Below are positions 16,795 to 25,440 of a DNA stretch of 64,000 nucleotides, in pieces; position 1 is the first letter of the stretch, and each line of letters begins with the position of its first letter. The notes under the pieces are model-generated. The model ran no database searches. It had not been told where the DNA came from and was given only the letters and a program-made list of their open reading frames with translations. The DNA is from UBA1765 sp045629945 (GTDB taxonomy: Bacteria; Fibrobacterota; Fibrobacteria; Fibrobacterales; Fibrobacteraceae): contig JAZQSE010000035.1 of the NCBI GenBank assembly GCA_045629945.1, positions 1 through 64,000 of the forward strand. The letters run 5' to 3'. The position numbers were made by a program, and so were the translations under genes.

Positions 16795-17706
16795 TTACTT
16801 AAGAACAATCTTTTGACTATGATTCACAGCTTTACCAGCAACGCGAACCATGTAAACGCCTGCATCAAGAGAAGCAAGGTTCAAGGAAGAAGAAGCGCTT
16901 ACAGCACCTTTCAAAACAACTTGACCTTGGAGGTTGATGACTTCAGCAGCAGCAACGGAGTTGATGCCGGAGAAGGAAAGTGTACGACCAGAAAGCATAG
17001 CCTTAACAGAGGAAGCTGCAACTGGAGCAGAAATAGCGTTAACGACATTACCGCAAGCACCTTTTTCACCAACTTGAATAATGTTGAAGTCGCCAGATGT
17101 ACCAGCCTTACCGGAGAATTTAACCTTAACAGCTGCAATCATTGTCAAGTAAGAAGCTTGAGGAACAGTTACACCCCAACCGCTTTCTTGTTTGAAGTCA
17201 GACCAAGCAAGGTCCAAAGTGCTTGCAGAAGCAGCAACTTTCAATTTGCTCATGTAGTTGTTGTATTCAGTAACGGTAGCTTCATCTTCTGGAGCAATTT
17301 CCAAGATTGGAGCAACACCTGCTGTATAAGTGATGCAGAGACCACCCCAAGCAGTTACGTCAGCACCTGTCTGATCTGAACCAGTCAAGTTAAAGCCAAG
17401 ACCAGCAAACGGATAGTCATAACCAGCGCCCAAGTTTACTTCACCGCAAAGACCACCGCAATGGTCAATGATTGGGTCAAGAGCGTTGTCATCATATTCG
17501 TTACCAGTAGGTACAGGCCATGTAATTGCAGATGTACCGCTGTTAGCGTCATCAGAATAAGTGTACCAGTAACCAGATTCATCAGAACCATCATCAAGGC
17601 CAGTGTCTACGCGGTAGTCGCCATTAGCACCAGACCAAGTGGTCAAAGCAGAAACCATTGTTGCAGCAGCGAGGAAAGCTGAAGCAATAAGAATTTTCTT
17701 GTTCAT
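16795..17706 (-). CDS. Secreted putative carbohydrate-binding protein with C-terminal sorting tail
   Basis: The 303-residue product has a signal peptide (MNKKILIASAFLAAATMVSA), a single beta-sandwich-like domain (about 22-215, two Cys pairs near 82-86 and at about 217), and a C-terminal tail of about 75 residues ending GVYMVRVAGKAVNHSQKIVLK. The tail resembles the type A sorting domains of type IX secretion substrates. The central domain resembles the accessory domain after the GH8 module at 32265-34460 (both have a YPFAG block and similar strand pattern), so glycan binding is inferred. No hydrolase domain is present. Codon usage is richer in G/C third positions than its neighbours, as expected for a highly expressed gene. 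Confidence 0.72.
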   Translation of the reverse strand: MNKKILIASAFLAAATMVSALTTWSGANGDYRVDTGLDDGSDESGYWYTYSDDANSGTSAITWPVPTGNEYDDNALDPIIDHCGGLCGEVNLGAGYDYPFAGLGFNLTGSDQTGADVTAWGGLCITYTAGVAPILEIAPEDEATVTEYNNYMSKLKVAASASTLDLAWSDFKQESGWGVTVPQASYLTMIAAVKVKFSGKAGTSGDFNIIQVGEKGACGNVVNAISAPVAASSVKAMLSGRTLSFSGINSVAAAEVINLQGQVVLKGAVSASSSLNLASLDAGVYMVRVAGKAVNHSQKIVLK

Positions 17707-17756
17707 GTTCTCTCTCTTTGTTTATTGTGAATTGCCCAAAAGGGCTGTTTGGCGTT

Positions 17757-17787
17757 AATATATCTTTTTTTGACGAAATTGTGACAA
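17757..17787 (-). promoter_or_regulatory. Promoter of the 16795-17706 gene, with TTGTGACAA palindrome
   Basis: On the minus strand a -35 TTGTCA (17782-17787) and a -10 TATATT (17757-17762) are 19 bases apart, ending 51 bases before the start codon. The -35 is part of a perfect 9-base palindrome, TTGTGACAA (17779-17787), that recurs upstream of the sorted GH8 gene (34565-34573). A short hairpin, GCCCAAAAGGGC (17734-17745), lies in the leader. Confidence 0.5.
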
Positions 17788-17918
17788 TTATTTTTCATAT
17801 TTTCACTTTTTTTTTATAAAGCGTTGATTTTTATAGATTAAGGGTATTTAGTATTATTTTTTTTACCTTTGTATACACTCCAAATTTTGCAAAATTACTC
17901 AAATCCGCCTAAAAAACA

Positions 17919-19685
17919 TTACCCTATCGCATCTAACTCTTCAAAACGTTCATAAAACTCTGTTAATTCTTTTTCTTTTTCAACAATTTCTCGTTGAATT
18001 TTAGTCAGTTTTACATGGTCTGTATAAATTTCTTCTTTTGTCAATTCTTGCTCTAATAAAGCTATTTCTTGTTCCAAATTTTCAATTTTTTCTGGCAAAG
18101 CTTCGTATTCGCGTTCTTCTTTATAACTTCTCTTTGTTTTTACTTTTTCCTTTTTTTGTTCTAATTCTTTTTCTTTTACAAAGCTATCTGATTTCCCTTC
18201 TTGTTTTTCTCTTATTTTCCGGATTTCAGCATATTCTGTATAACCACCAACATTCTCATGAATATTTCCAAGGCCTTCAAATCCAAGAATTGTTGTTGCA
18301 AAAGAATCTAGAAAAGCTCTGTCATGACTAACCGTGATAACGGTACCCTTATATTCAGCAAGTAAATTGGCTAAAAGGTCTAGCGTTTCCATATCCAAAT
18401 CATTTGTCGGTTCATCTAAAACAAGAACATTTGACGGATGTGAAAAAAGGCAAGCCAAAAGCAATCTGTTTTTTTCTCCACCAGAAAGAGCACTAATCGG
18501 CCCCCTGGCCCGTTCTGCCGTAAACAAAAAATCTTGTAAATAACTCAACACATGACGCTTTTCACCATTTAAAACAACATATTCCTGGCCATCTCCAATA
18601 TTTTCTATCAAAGATTTATCTTCTCGCAATCGCGTCCGCATCTGGTCAAAATAAGCTATTTGCAAATTTGTCCCTAAACGAACCAAACCTTTATCGGGAG
18701 AAATTTCTCCAAGCAAAATTTTTAAAAGCGTTGTTTTACCGCAACCATTCTCACCGACAATGCCAACTCTATCTCCTCTTGAAATTTCTACAGAGAAATC
18801 TTTAATAATTTCAGAGCCTTCATAACAAAAACTCACATTTTCTGCACGAACAACCAATTTTCCTGAACGTTCCGCTTCAGTAATTTGCATATTGACAGAA
18901 CCCGTTCTGTTTCTACGATTAGCTCTTTCTTCACGCATTTTTAAAAGAGCTCTAACTCGGCCTTCGTTACGTGTTCTTCTTGCCTGAATCCCTTTACGAA
19001 TCCAAATTTCTTCTTCGGCTAAACGCTTATCAAAAAGTTTATTACTTGTTTCTTCTTCGGCTAAAGCTGCATCTCTGTATTCCACAAATTTATCATAAGG
19101 AAAATTCCAAGATTTAACTTTCCCTCTATCTAATTCAAGAATCCGTTTGCTTAATTTTTTTACAAATGCTCTATCATGACTAATAAATAGAACAGCACAA
19201 GAAAGTCTTGAAAGTATGCCTTCTAGCCACTGAATCGAAGCAATATCTAAATGGTTTGTTGGTTCATCTAAAAGCAAAAGATCCGGTTCGCTTGCTAATG
19301 CTTTTGCAAATAGAACTCTCCTTTTTTGCCCACCAGAAAGGTCATCATAAAACGCTTCTGAATCAATTCCTGTTTTGCCTAAAATGCTTTCGCCAAAAGA
19401 ATTTCTCTCTTTATTTTCTCCTAAAACAATTTCTCTTACAGTCCCTTTTATGTGAGCTGGAATTTCTTGAATAAGCCTTGCTACATGCAACCCATTTTTT
19501 CGAATAATTTCTCCAGAATCTGCTTGCATTTCTCCTGAAAGGATTTTTAATAATGTGCTTTTGCCTTCACCATTTCTGCCAACAAGACAAACACATTCCC
19601 CTTCTTCTATATCAAAAGAAACTGAATCTAGAAGCGGAGGCCCTCCAAATCGCAAACAAATATTTTGAACAGAAATTAATGCCAT
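17919..19685 (-). CDS. ABC-F family ATPase, Uup-like
   Basis: The 588-residue product has two ABC domains. The first has Walker A GRNGEGKST and signature LSGGQKRR, with DEPTNHLD; the second has GENGCGKTT, LSGGEKNR and DEPTNDLD. There are no membrane segments, as expected of ABC-F proteins that act on ribosomes. A Lys/Arg-rich linker (about 225-270) separates the domains. A C-terminal coiled coil (about 515-585) matches the Uup subgroup. It is third in a minus-strand operon after the DivIVA-like and DUF167 genes (10-base gap). Confidence 0.9.
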   Translation of the reverse strand: MALISVQNICLRFGGPPLLDSVSFDIEEGECVCLVGRNGEGKSTLLKILSGEMQADSGEIIRKNGLHVARLIQEIPAHIKGTVREIVLGENKERNSFGESILGKTGIDSEAFYDDLSGGQKRRVLFAKALASEPDLLLLDEPTNHLDIASIQWLEGILSRLSCAVLFISHDRAFVKKLSKRILELDRGKVKSWNFPYDKFVEYRDAALAEEETSNKLFDKRLAEEEIWIRKGIQARRTRNEGRVRALLKMREERANRRNRTGSVNMQITEAERSGKLVVRAENVSFCYEGSEIIKDFSVEISRGDRVGIVGENGCGKTTLLKILLGEISPDKGLVRLGTNLQIAYFDQMRTRLREDKSLIENIGDGQEYVVLNGEKRHVLSYLQDFLFTAERARGPISALSGGEKNRLLLACLFSHPSNVLVLDEPTNDLDMETLDLLANLLAEYKGTVITVSHDRAFLDSFATTILGFEGLGNIHENVGGYTEYAEIRKIREKQEGKSDSFVKEKELEQKKEKVKTKRSYKEEREYEALPEKIENLEQEIALLEQELTKEEIYTDHVKLTKIQREIVEKEKELTEFYERFEELDAIG

Positions 19686-19695
19686 AAAAATTATT

Positions 19696-19917
19696 TTAAT
19701 CGTCTATTTCAATAACTTTCTTGGAATTTGTAGCACCTAAAACAACTCGTACTGCACTTTTAGGCTTATGAAAATATTCGGCAAGCAATTTACAGATGGC
19801 CACATTAGCTTCGCCATCTGAAGGTGGGGCTTTTACATCTACTTTAAAAGAGCCATCCGCTTGTTTAACCACAGACTCTCGACGACTGCGAGCATGAGCT
19901 TTTACTTGTATTCTCAT
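19696..19917 (-). CDS. DUF167 (YggU-family) protein
   Basis: The 73-residue product starts MRIQVKAHARS and contains the conserved KVDVKAPPSDGEANVAICKLLAEY block and GATNSKKV, the DUF167 hallmark. The first 24 residues of the longer frame (start at 19989) overlap the DivIVA-like gene and have no family counterpart, so the ATG at 19917, just after the upstream stop, is chosen. The fold is known from structural genomics; the biological role is not established. Confidence 0.88.
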   Translation of the reverse strand: MRIQVKAHARSRRESVVKQADGSFKVDVKAPPSDGEANVAICKLLAEYFHKPKSAVRVVLGATNSKKVIEIDD

Positions 19918-19919
19918 AA

Positions 19920-20384
19920 TTAAAGAGAGTCGAAATCTTTTTCCATTGCTTGTAATAGTTCTTCTTGCGATTGAACCAAAGCACGGCAACGAATTAAATA
20001 ATTCGTTCTTAATTTTTTCAACTCTTCAATTTCTTTTCGCAAAGCTTCTGCTTGTTGTTTAATAGATTCTACTTCTCCTAAAGCTTTAGCTCTAGCTTCT
20101 GCAACAATAAGCGCTGCTTCTTTTTCTGCTGCCATTTTGGCATCATCAGAAGTTTTTTGCATAGTCATTACAGCATCTTGAATCGTTTTTTCAATTTGAC
20201 GATAGTAATTAACGCGTTCTTCTGCAATTTTTAATCTCTCGCTTAAATCATTGCGATTTCTAGATATTTGTTCAAAAGCCTGAGCAGCCGTTTCAAGAAA
20301 AGCTTTGACTTCTTCTGGGTCATAGCCACCAAAACGTTTAGAATGAAACGTTTGATTTCGAATATCTAATGGAGTCAATTCCAT
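19920..20384 (-). CDS. DivIVA-domain coiled-coil protein
   Basis: The 154-residue product starts MELTPLDIRNQTFHSKRFGGYDPEEVKAFL, the typical DivIVA N-terminal membrane-curvature domain (xF-xx-xx-GYDxxEVxxFL). A long coiled coil follows (about 35-150). DivIVA-type proteins localise to curved or septal membranes. The length is short for a Gram-positive DivIVA but usual for the versions in other phyla. It heads the operon with the DUF167 and ABC-F genes; AGGGTAGG supports the start. Confidence 0.88.
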   Translation of the reverse strand: MELTPLDIRNQTFHSKRFGGYDPEEVKAFLETAAQAFEQISRNRNDLSERLKIAEERVNYYRQIEKTIQDAVMTMQKTSDDAKMAAEKEAALIVAEARAKALGEVESIKQQAEALRKEIEELKKLRTNYLIRCRALVQSQEELLQAMEKDFDSL

Positions 20385-20544
20385 AATTACCTACCCTAAA
20401 CTTCAAAAACTGAAAAGTTGCTTTAAAAATAAAAAACTTCTACTCAGAAATCTTCTTTTATTTCTAGAAGAGTTCATTTTTTTAAATGCGCCAGACAAAA
20501 AGCAAAAAGAAAATATCTACAACGAATCATAAAATTTAACAGAA

Positions 20545-20571
20545 GAAAGCCCGCCAATTTGGCGGGCTTTC
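20545..20571. terminator. Intrinsic terminator after the PEGA protein gene
   Basis: A GC-rich stem, GAAAGCCCGCC/GGCGGGCTTTC, with loop AATTT-like bases is followed on the minus strand by TTCTTCTG. It lies 24 bases beyond the stop codon of 20595-21110. Confidence 0.85.
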
Positions 20572-20594
20572 CCTAGGAGGAGAAATGAAGATTC

Positions 20595-21110
20595 TTATTT
20601 CTTAGTTGCATCAAGCATAATTTCAGAAGTTTCTTCGCCCTTGATAGTAACAAGCATTTCTGCTGAGCGACGACCACATTCGGCACGAACCATATGGTCA
20701 CCTGCATCTAAGTTACGAACAGTAAGTGCTGCACCATCTGTCATATCAGCTTGATCACCATCAACATAAATGATGCACTTTGCAGGCTTTGTAGAAACCT
20801 TTAAGTGACCTTTTGGAATCGTTGTTTTGCCACCAAATTCATTTACTTTGTTTGGCCAAACATTGAAACGCTGGTTAACAAGTTCATAGCCCTGATCGAT
20901 AATAACCAAAGTATGGCGACCAGATGGGAAATCCTTTTCAACAATAGGGGTCTTACCTATTTCTTCACCACCAAGAAAAACCTGACTTCCTGGAGGATCA
21001 GTCATAATTGTAACCTTACCCATTTGCCCACGAGGTGGTGGTTCTTCTGCAAAAGTGGCAATTGAAGCACACAGAACCAACAAAACAAAGAGCAAAAAGT
21101 TTCTTTTCAT
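20595..21110 (-). CDS. Exported PEGA-domain protein
   Basis: The 171-residue product has a signal peptide (MKRNFLLFVLLVLCASIATFA). A PEGA domain follows (about 30-95, TDPPGSQVFLGGEEIGKTPI, then GRHTLVIIDQGYE), and a second, more diverged PEGA-like repeat lies at about 100-165 (STKPAKCIIYVDGDQA, LDAGDHMVRAECG). PEGA domains are small beta-sheets in envelope proteins with unclear function. It is preceded by AGGAGA and ended by a strong terminator, so it is a single-gene unit divergent from the ATPase at 21258. Confidence 0.85.
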   Translation of the reverse strand: MKRNFLLFVLLVLCASIATFAEEPPPRGQMGKVTIMTDPPGSQVFLGGEEIGKTPIVEKDFPSGRHTLVIIDQGYELVNQRFNVWPNKVNEFGGKTTIPKGHLKVSTKPAKCIIYVDGDQADMTDGAALTVRNLDAGDHMVRAECGRRSAEMLVTIKGEETSEIMLDATKK

Positions 21111-21257
21111 AAAATCTCCTTAAATTTATGTGCTTTTAAGATATAAAGTTTTTAAGCTTAAAGTTCATTTTTTTTATTTTTTTTTTGATACTATTCAAAA
21201 TAAGCCTTAAAAAAGCCAATTTTGTTTAAAATTCCACTTTTTTTACAAGAGAACGCA

Positions 21258-22949
21258 ATGAAAGAACTCTACCAAAGACTAAAAGCCCTTTCTGGGAAAA
21301 ATTACGGCAATTACAGACAACTTGCCAATAAAAAACTGGATTTTGGCGATTTTTCTTTGGAATTTTTACACATTCAAGGCGATCCTTATGCCCCACCTTC
21401 TAAAATACTCATTTCGGCTCCTTTAAAAATCCTAGGCTGGACTTCTAATTTTACCAATTCTTTTACAAAACAAATAGCTTTTTCTGATTTTTTACACCGA
21501 GAATTAGCACAAAATATCCAAGAACGTTTTTCTGAAAAAAATTCTCCCATTATCTTAAGCATGCCTGGCGAAGAGATTTTAATTCGAAATTCTTTGTGGT
21601 GCGATAATGGGAACATTTCTTTAGTTTTACAAATTGCTTTGCCTGGAGAAAAACGCCTTATTGATGGTGAGGCTGTCCAAGAAATTTTTATTTCTGCATT
21701 GCCCGATATTTTAACCAATTCCCTTTATGCTTCTGCAGAAAAAATTCAAAAAGCTCTTTTGGCTATTGAAAATCTTGAAATCAGAGAAGGCCTTTTACAA
21801 GAAATTGCCCAAAAAGATTTAATCGCTTTTGTCCCTAATGGCGCTATCTTGCCAAGAGAAAGCGGTATTTCTGAAAAACCTTTACCAAAAGCCATTCCTT
21901 TTGAATCACCAGAAAGCCTTTGTGTTGAATTAGAAAGTTGCGGCAAAAAGATAAAAGGTATGGGAATTCCCAAAGGCATAACTGTTATAACAGGGGGGGC
22001 TTTTCATGGTAAATCTACTTTACTTGCGGCATTAGAAAAAGCTGTTTACCCTCACATAAAAGGCGATGGCCGCGAATGGATTGTTGTTTCTGAAGAGGCT
22101 GTCAGAATTAAAACCGAAGAAGGGCGAAGTATCCGCCATTCTGACATTTCGTTATTAGTTCATAACTTGCCAGGTAACAAAACTACATCTGATTTTTCAA
22201 CTGCCTATGCTTCTGGTTCTACAAGTGAAGCGGCAAACCTTTTAGAAATGTTTGAATTCGGAGCAAAGACTTTTCTTATTGATGAAGATTCGAGTGCCGT
22301 TAATTTTCTTGTCCGAGATTCTAGAGTTCGTGCACTCATTGGAAACGAAAAAGAACCTCTTGTCCCACTAATTGACCAAATCAAAAATTTTTCTACACTC
22401 GGTTGTAATTTTATTTTAGTCGCCGGGGCTTGTGGCGATTACCTTGAAGTGGCAAATACTGTTTTACTTTTAACAGAATATCACGTAGAAAATGCTACCC
22501 AAAAAGCAAAAAGTATTTGTTTAAATAACTCTGAAATAAAATCAGAACTCCCTTTAGAGTTTGTCCAACTGCAATCTAAATCGTCTCGCGATTTTAAAAA
22601 TTTTTCTGATGAATTGCGCCCAGCCATTAAACCTCTTTCTGTTGTAGAAAAACAAGTAAAAGTTAAATTGCAAGGGAGCCGCTTACATATCGGTTTTTTA
22701 CAAGCTGAATTAGCTCACATTACCCAAATGCCAAATAGCGCATGCCAATTAGGTGCTGGTATTTTTTTATTAAACCTTTTACAAAATCCAGAAAACAAAC
22801 CTTCACAAGAATTGATCCAAGAAAAATTGGAAAAAGTTTTTCATATAGGTTTTAGAAATTTGCCCCAGGGTATGATTCGCGAAATGGCTCTCCCAAGATA
22901 TTTTGAAATCGTTGCCGTTTTTTTGCGTTTAAGAGATTATGGACGTTAA
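21258..22949 (+). CDS. ABC-class ATPase, PF09818-like
   Basis: The 563-residue product begins MKELYQRLKALSGKNYGNYR, followed by KKLDFGDFSLEFLHIQGDPYAPPSKI, the signature of the 'predicted ATPase of the ABC class' family (PF09818). A P-loop (GGAFHGKST) and a Walker B-like FLIDEDSSAVNFLVRD are present. The start at 21258 is preferred over 21222 because it gives the family N-terminus and has AAGAGAA just upstream. The P-loop codons include a run of seven G. Function is unknown in the family. It overlaps the DMT transporter end by 4 bases (tail to tail). Confidence 0.85.
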   Translation: MKELYQRLKALSGKNYGNYRQLANKKLDFGDFSLEFLHIQGDPYAPPSKILISAPLKILGWTSNFTNSFTKQIAFSDFLHRELAQNIQERFSEKNSPIILSMPGEEILIRNSLWCDNGNISLVLQIALPGEKRLIDGEAVQEIFISALPDILTNSLYASAEKIQKALLAIENLEIREGLLQEIAQKDLIAFVPNGAILPRESGISEKPLPKAIPFESPESLCVELESCGKKIKGMGIPKGITVITGGAFHGKSTLLAALEKAVYPHIKGDGREWIVVSEEAVRIKTEEGRSIRHSDISLLVHNLPGNKTTSDFSTAYASGSTSEAANLLEMFEFGAKTFLIDEDSSAVNFLVRDSRVRALIGNEKEPLVPLIDQIKNFSTLGCNFILVAGACGDYLEVANTVLLLTEYHVENATQKAKSICLNNSEIKSELPLEFVQLQSKSSRDFKNFSDELRPAIKPLSVVEKQVKVKLQGSRLHIGFLQAELAHITQMPNSACQLGAGIFLLNLLQNPENKPSQELIQEKLEKVFHIGFRNLPQGMIREMALPRYFEIVAVFLRLRDYGR

Positions 22950-23806
22950 ATATTACCTAGTGCTATAAACGAAAGTCCAAGCAACACGACAAATAAAGCA
23001 AGCCATTTGCGTTTGCTTTTTGATTCTTTAAAAAGAAAAAGACCGGCCATAAAAGCAATAAGTACACTTGAGCGTCTAATAATAGTAACAATTGAAACTA
23101 ATGCATTTTCTTCGTGTAAAGAAAGGAAATAAAGTCTATCTGCAATAAGCAAGAATACTCCGACAAAAAGCATAATCGGTCTAAACCGGAAAGGCATTTT
23201 TTGTTTTCTTGGGAACCAATAAAATAAAAGGATTAAAGCTTGAACGCAAGACATATAAACGTTGAACCAAAATTGAAGTACTAATGGGTCATAGTCTAAA
23301 TTCTGCAAAAGAAACTTGTCATAAACACCGCTGCAAGAACCTAAAAAAGTCCCAACAAACATACATATCACAAATGGATTTTTCCAATAAGACCCTGATT
23401 CTTTTTTACTTGCTGAACTAAATAAAAAATACCCAACAAGGCAAACGGCGATTCCTATCCATTGTAATATTTGTGGACGTTCTCCCATAAAAGCTGTTGC
23501 CATAAAAATGGTAAAAATAGGTGCTGAAGCTCGAATTGGAGACGTTATAGAAATCGGGAGTTTAGCTATTGCATTGTAAGTGAATCCCCAACTAGTTGTC
23601 ACAATTGCTGCTTTAACTAATAAAGTCAAATGATCTTTTAAAGAACTTATTTCTGGTATTCCAAATAAAGAAAGTAAAAAAACATTGGTAAGACTACATA
23701 TTAAAAGTACTGGCCAAACAGCATTCCCGCTGACAGCATTCTTTTTACAAATATCATAGACCCCAAGAAATAGAGCCGAACCAAAAGCTAAAGTGAGCCA
23801 AATCAC
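22946..23806 (-). CDS. EamA/DMT-family transporter
   Basis: The 286-residue product has about ten hydrophobic segments in two repeats, with the EamA features PIRASAPIFTIFMATAFMGER and the matching second half (LVSIVTIIRRSSVLIAFMAGLFLFKE). DMT transporters export small metabolites or exchange sugars and amino acids; the substrate is not predictable. It is a single gene, convergent with the ATPase gene. Confidence 0.88.
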   Translation of the reverse strand: MIWLTLAFGSALFLGVYDICKKNAVSGNAVWPVLLICSLTNVFLLSLFGIPEISSLKDHLTLLVKAAIVTTSWGFTYNAIAKLPISITSPIRASAPIFTIFMATAFMGERPQILQWIGIAVCLVGYFLFSSASKKESGSYWKNPFVICMFVGTFLGSCSGVYDKFLLQNLDYDPLVLQFWFNVYMSCVQALILLFYWFPRKQKMPFRFRPIMLFVGVFLLIADRLYFLSLHEENALVSIVTIIRRSSVLIAFMAGLFLFKESKSKRKWLALFVVLLGLSFIALGNI

Positions 23807-23935
23807 ATCACAAAGATAGTTTTAGAAATCGAAAACAAAAAAGCATTTAAAAAATATTCTCTTTCAAAAAGAATTATTTAATTTTCATTTTCAAAGAACT
23901 ATTGTGGTTCATTTTTAACAAAATCTGGAGAAAAC

Positions 23936-24391
23936 ATGTCCTTAAAAAACAAAGCTTCTTCTTTAATGGAAGAATTTAAAGCGTTTGCCTTTAAAGGCAA
24001 TATTGTTGATATGGCTATCGGTGTTATCATCGGTGGTGCATTCGGTAAAATCGTAACCTCTTTTGTAAACGACATTGTAATGCCTAGCGTCAATGCTTTG
24101 GTTGCAATGGTTACTGGTTCTCAGGCTGCAGGAGAAGGTTTGAAAGCCCTTACTTATATCACAGCTGCAGGTGCTGAAATTCCTTACGGAAAGTTCCTTG
24201 GTCAAGTTCTTGATTTCTTCATTGTTGCTATCGTGGTTTTCATCGTTATGAAGAAATTCCTTGGCTTTATGCAAAATATGCGTAAGAAAGAAGAAGAACC
24301 AGCACCAGCTCCGGCAGAACCACCACCTCCTCCACCAGAACAAGTTTTACTTACTGAAATTCGTGATTTGTTAAAAAATCAACAAAAGTAA
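23936..24391 (+). CDS. mscL: Large-conductance mechanosensitive channel
   Basis: The 151-residue product has an N-terminal amphipathic helix, TM1 (KGNIVDMAIGVIIGGAFGKIV, about 20-40), a periplasmic loop and TM2 (FLGQVLDFFIVAIVVFIVMKKF). A cytoplasmic Pro/Glu-rich helix ends LLTEIRDLLKNQ. This is the complete MscL architecture, which releases solutes on hypo-osmotic shock. The C-terminal Pro-rich stretch (about 120-136) is a little longer than usual. CTGGAG precedes the start; a hairpin terminator follows. Confidence 0.97.
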   Translation: MSLKNKASSLMEEFKAFAFKGNIVDMAIGVIIGGAFGKIVTSFVNDIVMPSVNALVAMVTGSQAAGEGLKALTYITAAGAEIPYGKFLGQVLDFFIVAIVVFIVMKKFLGFMQNMRKKEEEPAPAPAEPPPPPPEQVLLTEIRDLLKNQQK

Positions 24392-24403
24392 AATGATATA
24401 GAC

Positions 24404-24438
24404 ACCGCGGGCGAGGCATCGCCGTCGGTTTCTATTTT
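24404..24438 (+). terminator. Intrinsic terminator after mscL
   Basis: A hairpin of ACCG + GGCGA arms pairing with TCGCC + CGGT (two small internal mismatches, loop GGCA) is followed by TTTCTATTTT. It lies 12 bases after the mscL stop. Confidence 0.7.
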
Positions 24439-24489
24439 AACTGAAAGAATCTAAACGATTGGTTTAAAAGTGAATTTTACGGAAAAGAG

Positions 24490-25428
24490 TTATTTCCAAT
24501 AAGTTATTTCAACAGAAGAACCACCTTCGCCATCCACTCTTTTTCCGACAAGCAACAAATACATATCTTTAGCCGACTTTAAAATCACCCAAGCATTCTG
24601 ATGAACTTCTATTTCTTGCCCGAGAGTCCCTGGGTAAATTTCAAGACTTTCTTTACAAACTTCATCTGGAATAACTCCTGCTCTAAAATTCCCATATTCT
24701 TCTCCAAGAGAAAATTCATCTGAAACCGTTTCTAATGCAAGCATACCATCAAAAACAGTGAGTCCTATCTGCATTTTAGTAGCTTCGCCTGAAACCTCTC
24801 CTTCATCTAAATTAGCGTAACGACTTTCATCACCAGCAACCGTAGAAAGAATTATGGTACCCATTTCCATTTCAGAACATTCTTCAGGTTCACTAGAAGA
24901 TGATTCAGGGGTTTCAGGTTCTTCTATTTCTTCGCAGTAACCTGTTTCTTTTTCAAAATCCAAAGAATCCATCGAAGCATAAACAGTTTTTGATGAACCA
25001 CTAGCAAATGCCCAGAAATAAACTCTGAAATTTCCGCAACCTTCTAATTCATCATAAAGAATTTCTTCTGTATTCAATGGTAAAGATTGTACTGGATATT
25101 CAGCATCAATATTTCTTGATAAAAGAATTTTAGAAACACCTTTTTCAGTAACTTCTCTAACTTCAAAAAGAACGCTATCTAATTTTGTTTCAATAGCATC
25201 TTCAACCTGAGAATATTCTTCATCAATACTTATTGTTCCTGAAAAGCCTATTTTAAAAGATTCTCCTGCAAGTAACTTATTTTTCCCTAATTTTGTAAAG
25301 ACAATTGGAGAAAATTCAGAAACCGATGAAGAAGAAATGTCTTCATTAGCACTGCTTGAAGAACTATCATCAGAGCATGCCAGCAAAAGACAACTCAATG
25401 TTAAAAAACAAAATTGCTTAAATCTCAT
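24490..25428 (-). CDS. Lipoprotein downstream of the fibro-slime protein
   Basis: The 312-residue product is a lipoprotein (lipobox LLAC, Cys18; then DDSSSSSANED, SSSS linker). A beta-rich domain (about 40-150) follows, then a PESSSSEPEE linker near 174-182, then a second beta domain ending ITYWK. No enzymatic motif is seen. It starts 12 bases after the fibro-slime gene stop with GGAGG, so the two are cotranscribed and may be partners on the cell surface. Function unknown. Confidence 0.78.
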   Translation of the reverse strand: MRFKQFCFLTLSCLLLACSDDSSSSSANEDISSSSVSEFSPIVFTKLGKNKLLAGESFKIGFSGTISIDEEYSQVEDAIETKLDSVLFEVREVTEKGVSKILLSRNIDAEYPVQSLPLNTEEILYDELEGCGNFRVYFWAFASGSSKTVYASMDSLDFEKETGYCEEIEEPETPESSSSEPEECSEMEMGTIILSTVAGDESRYANLDEGEVSGEATKMQIGLTVFDGMLALETVSDEFSLGEEYGNFRAGVIPDEVCKESLEIYPGTLGQEIEVHQNAWVILKSAKDMYLLLVGKRVDGEGGSSVEITYWK

Positions 25429-25440
25429 TTAAAGCCTCCA

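Noticed and set aside
19918..19989. Longer start of the DUF167 gene
   Set aside because: It overlaps the DivIVA-like gene and adds residues absent from the family.
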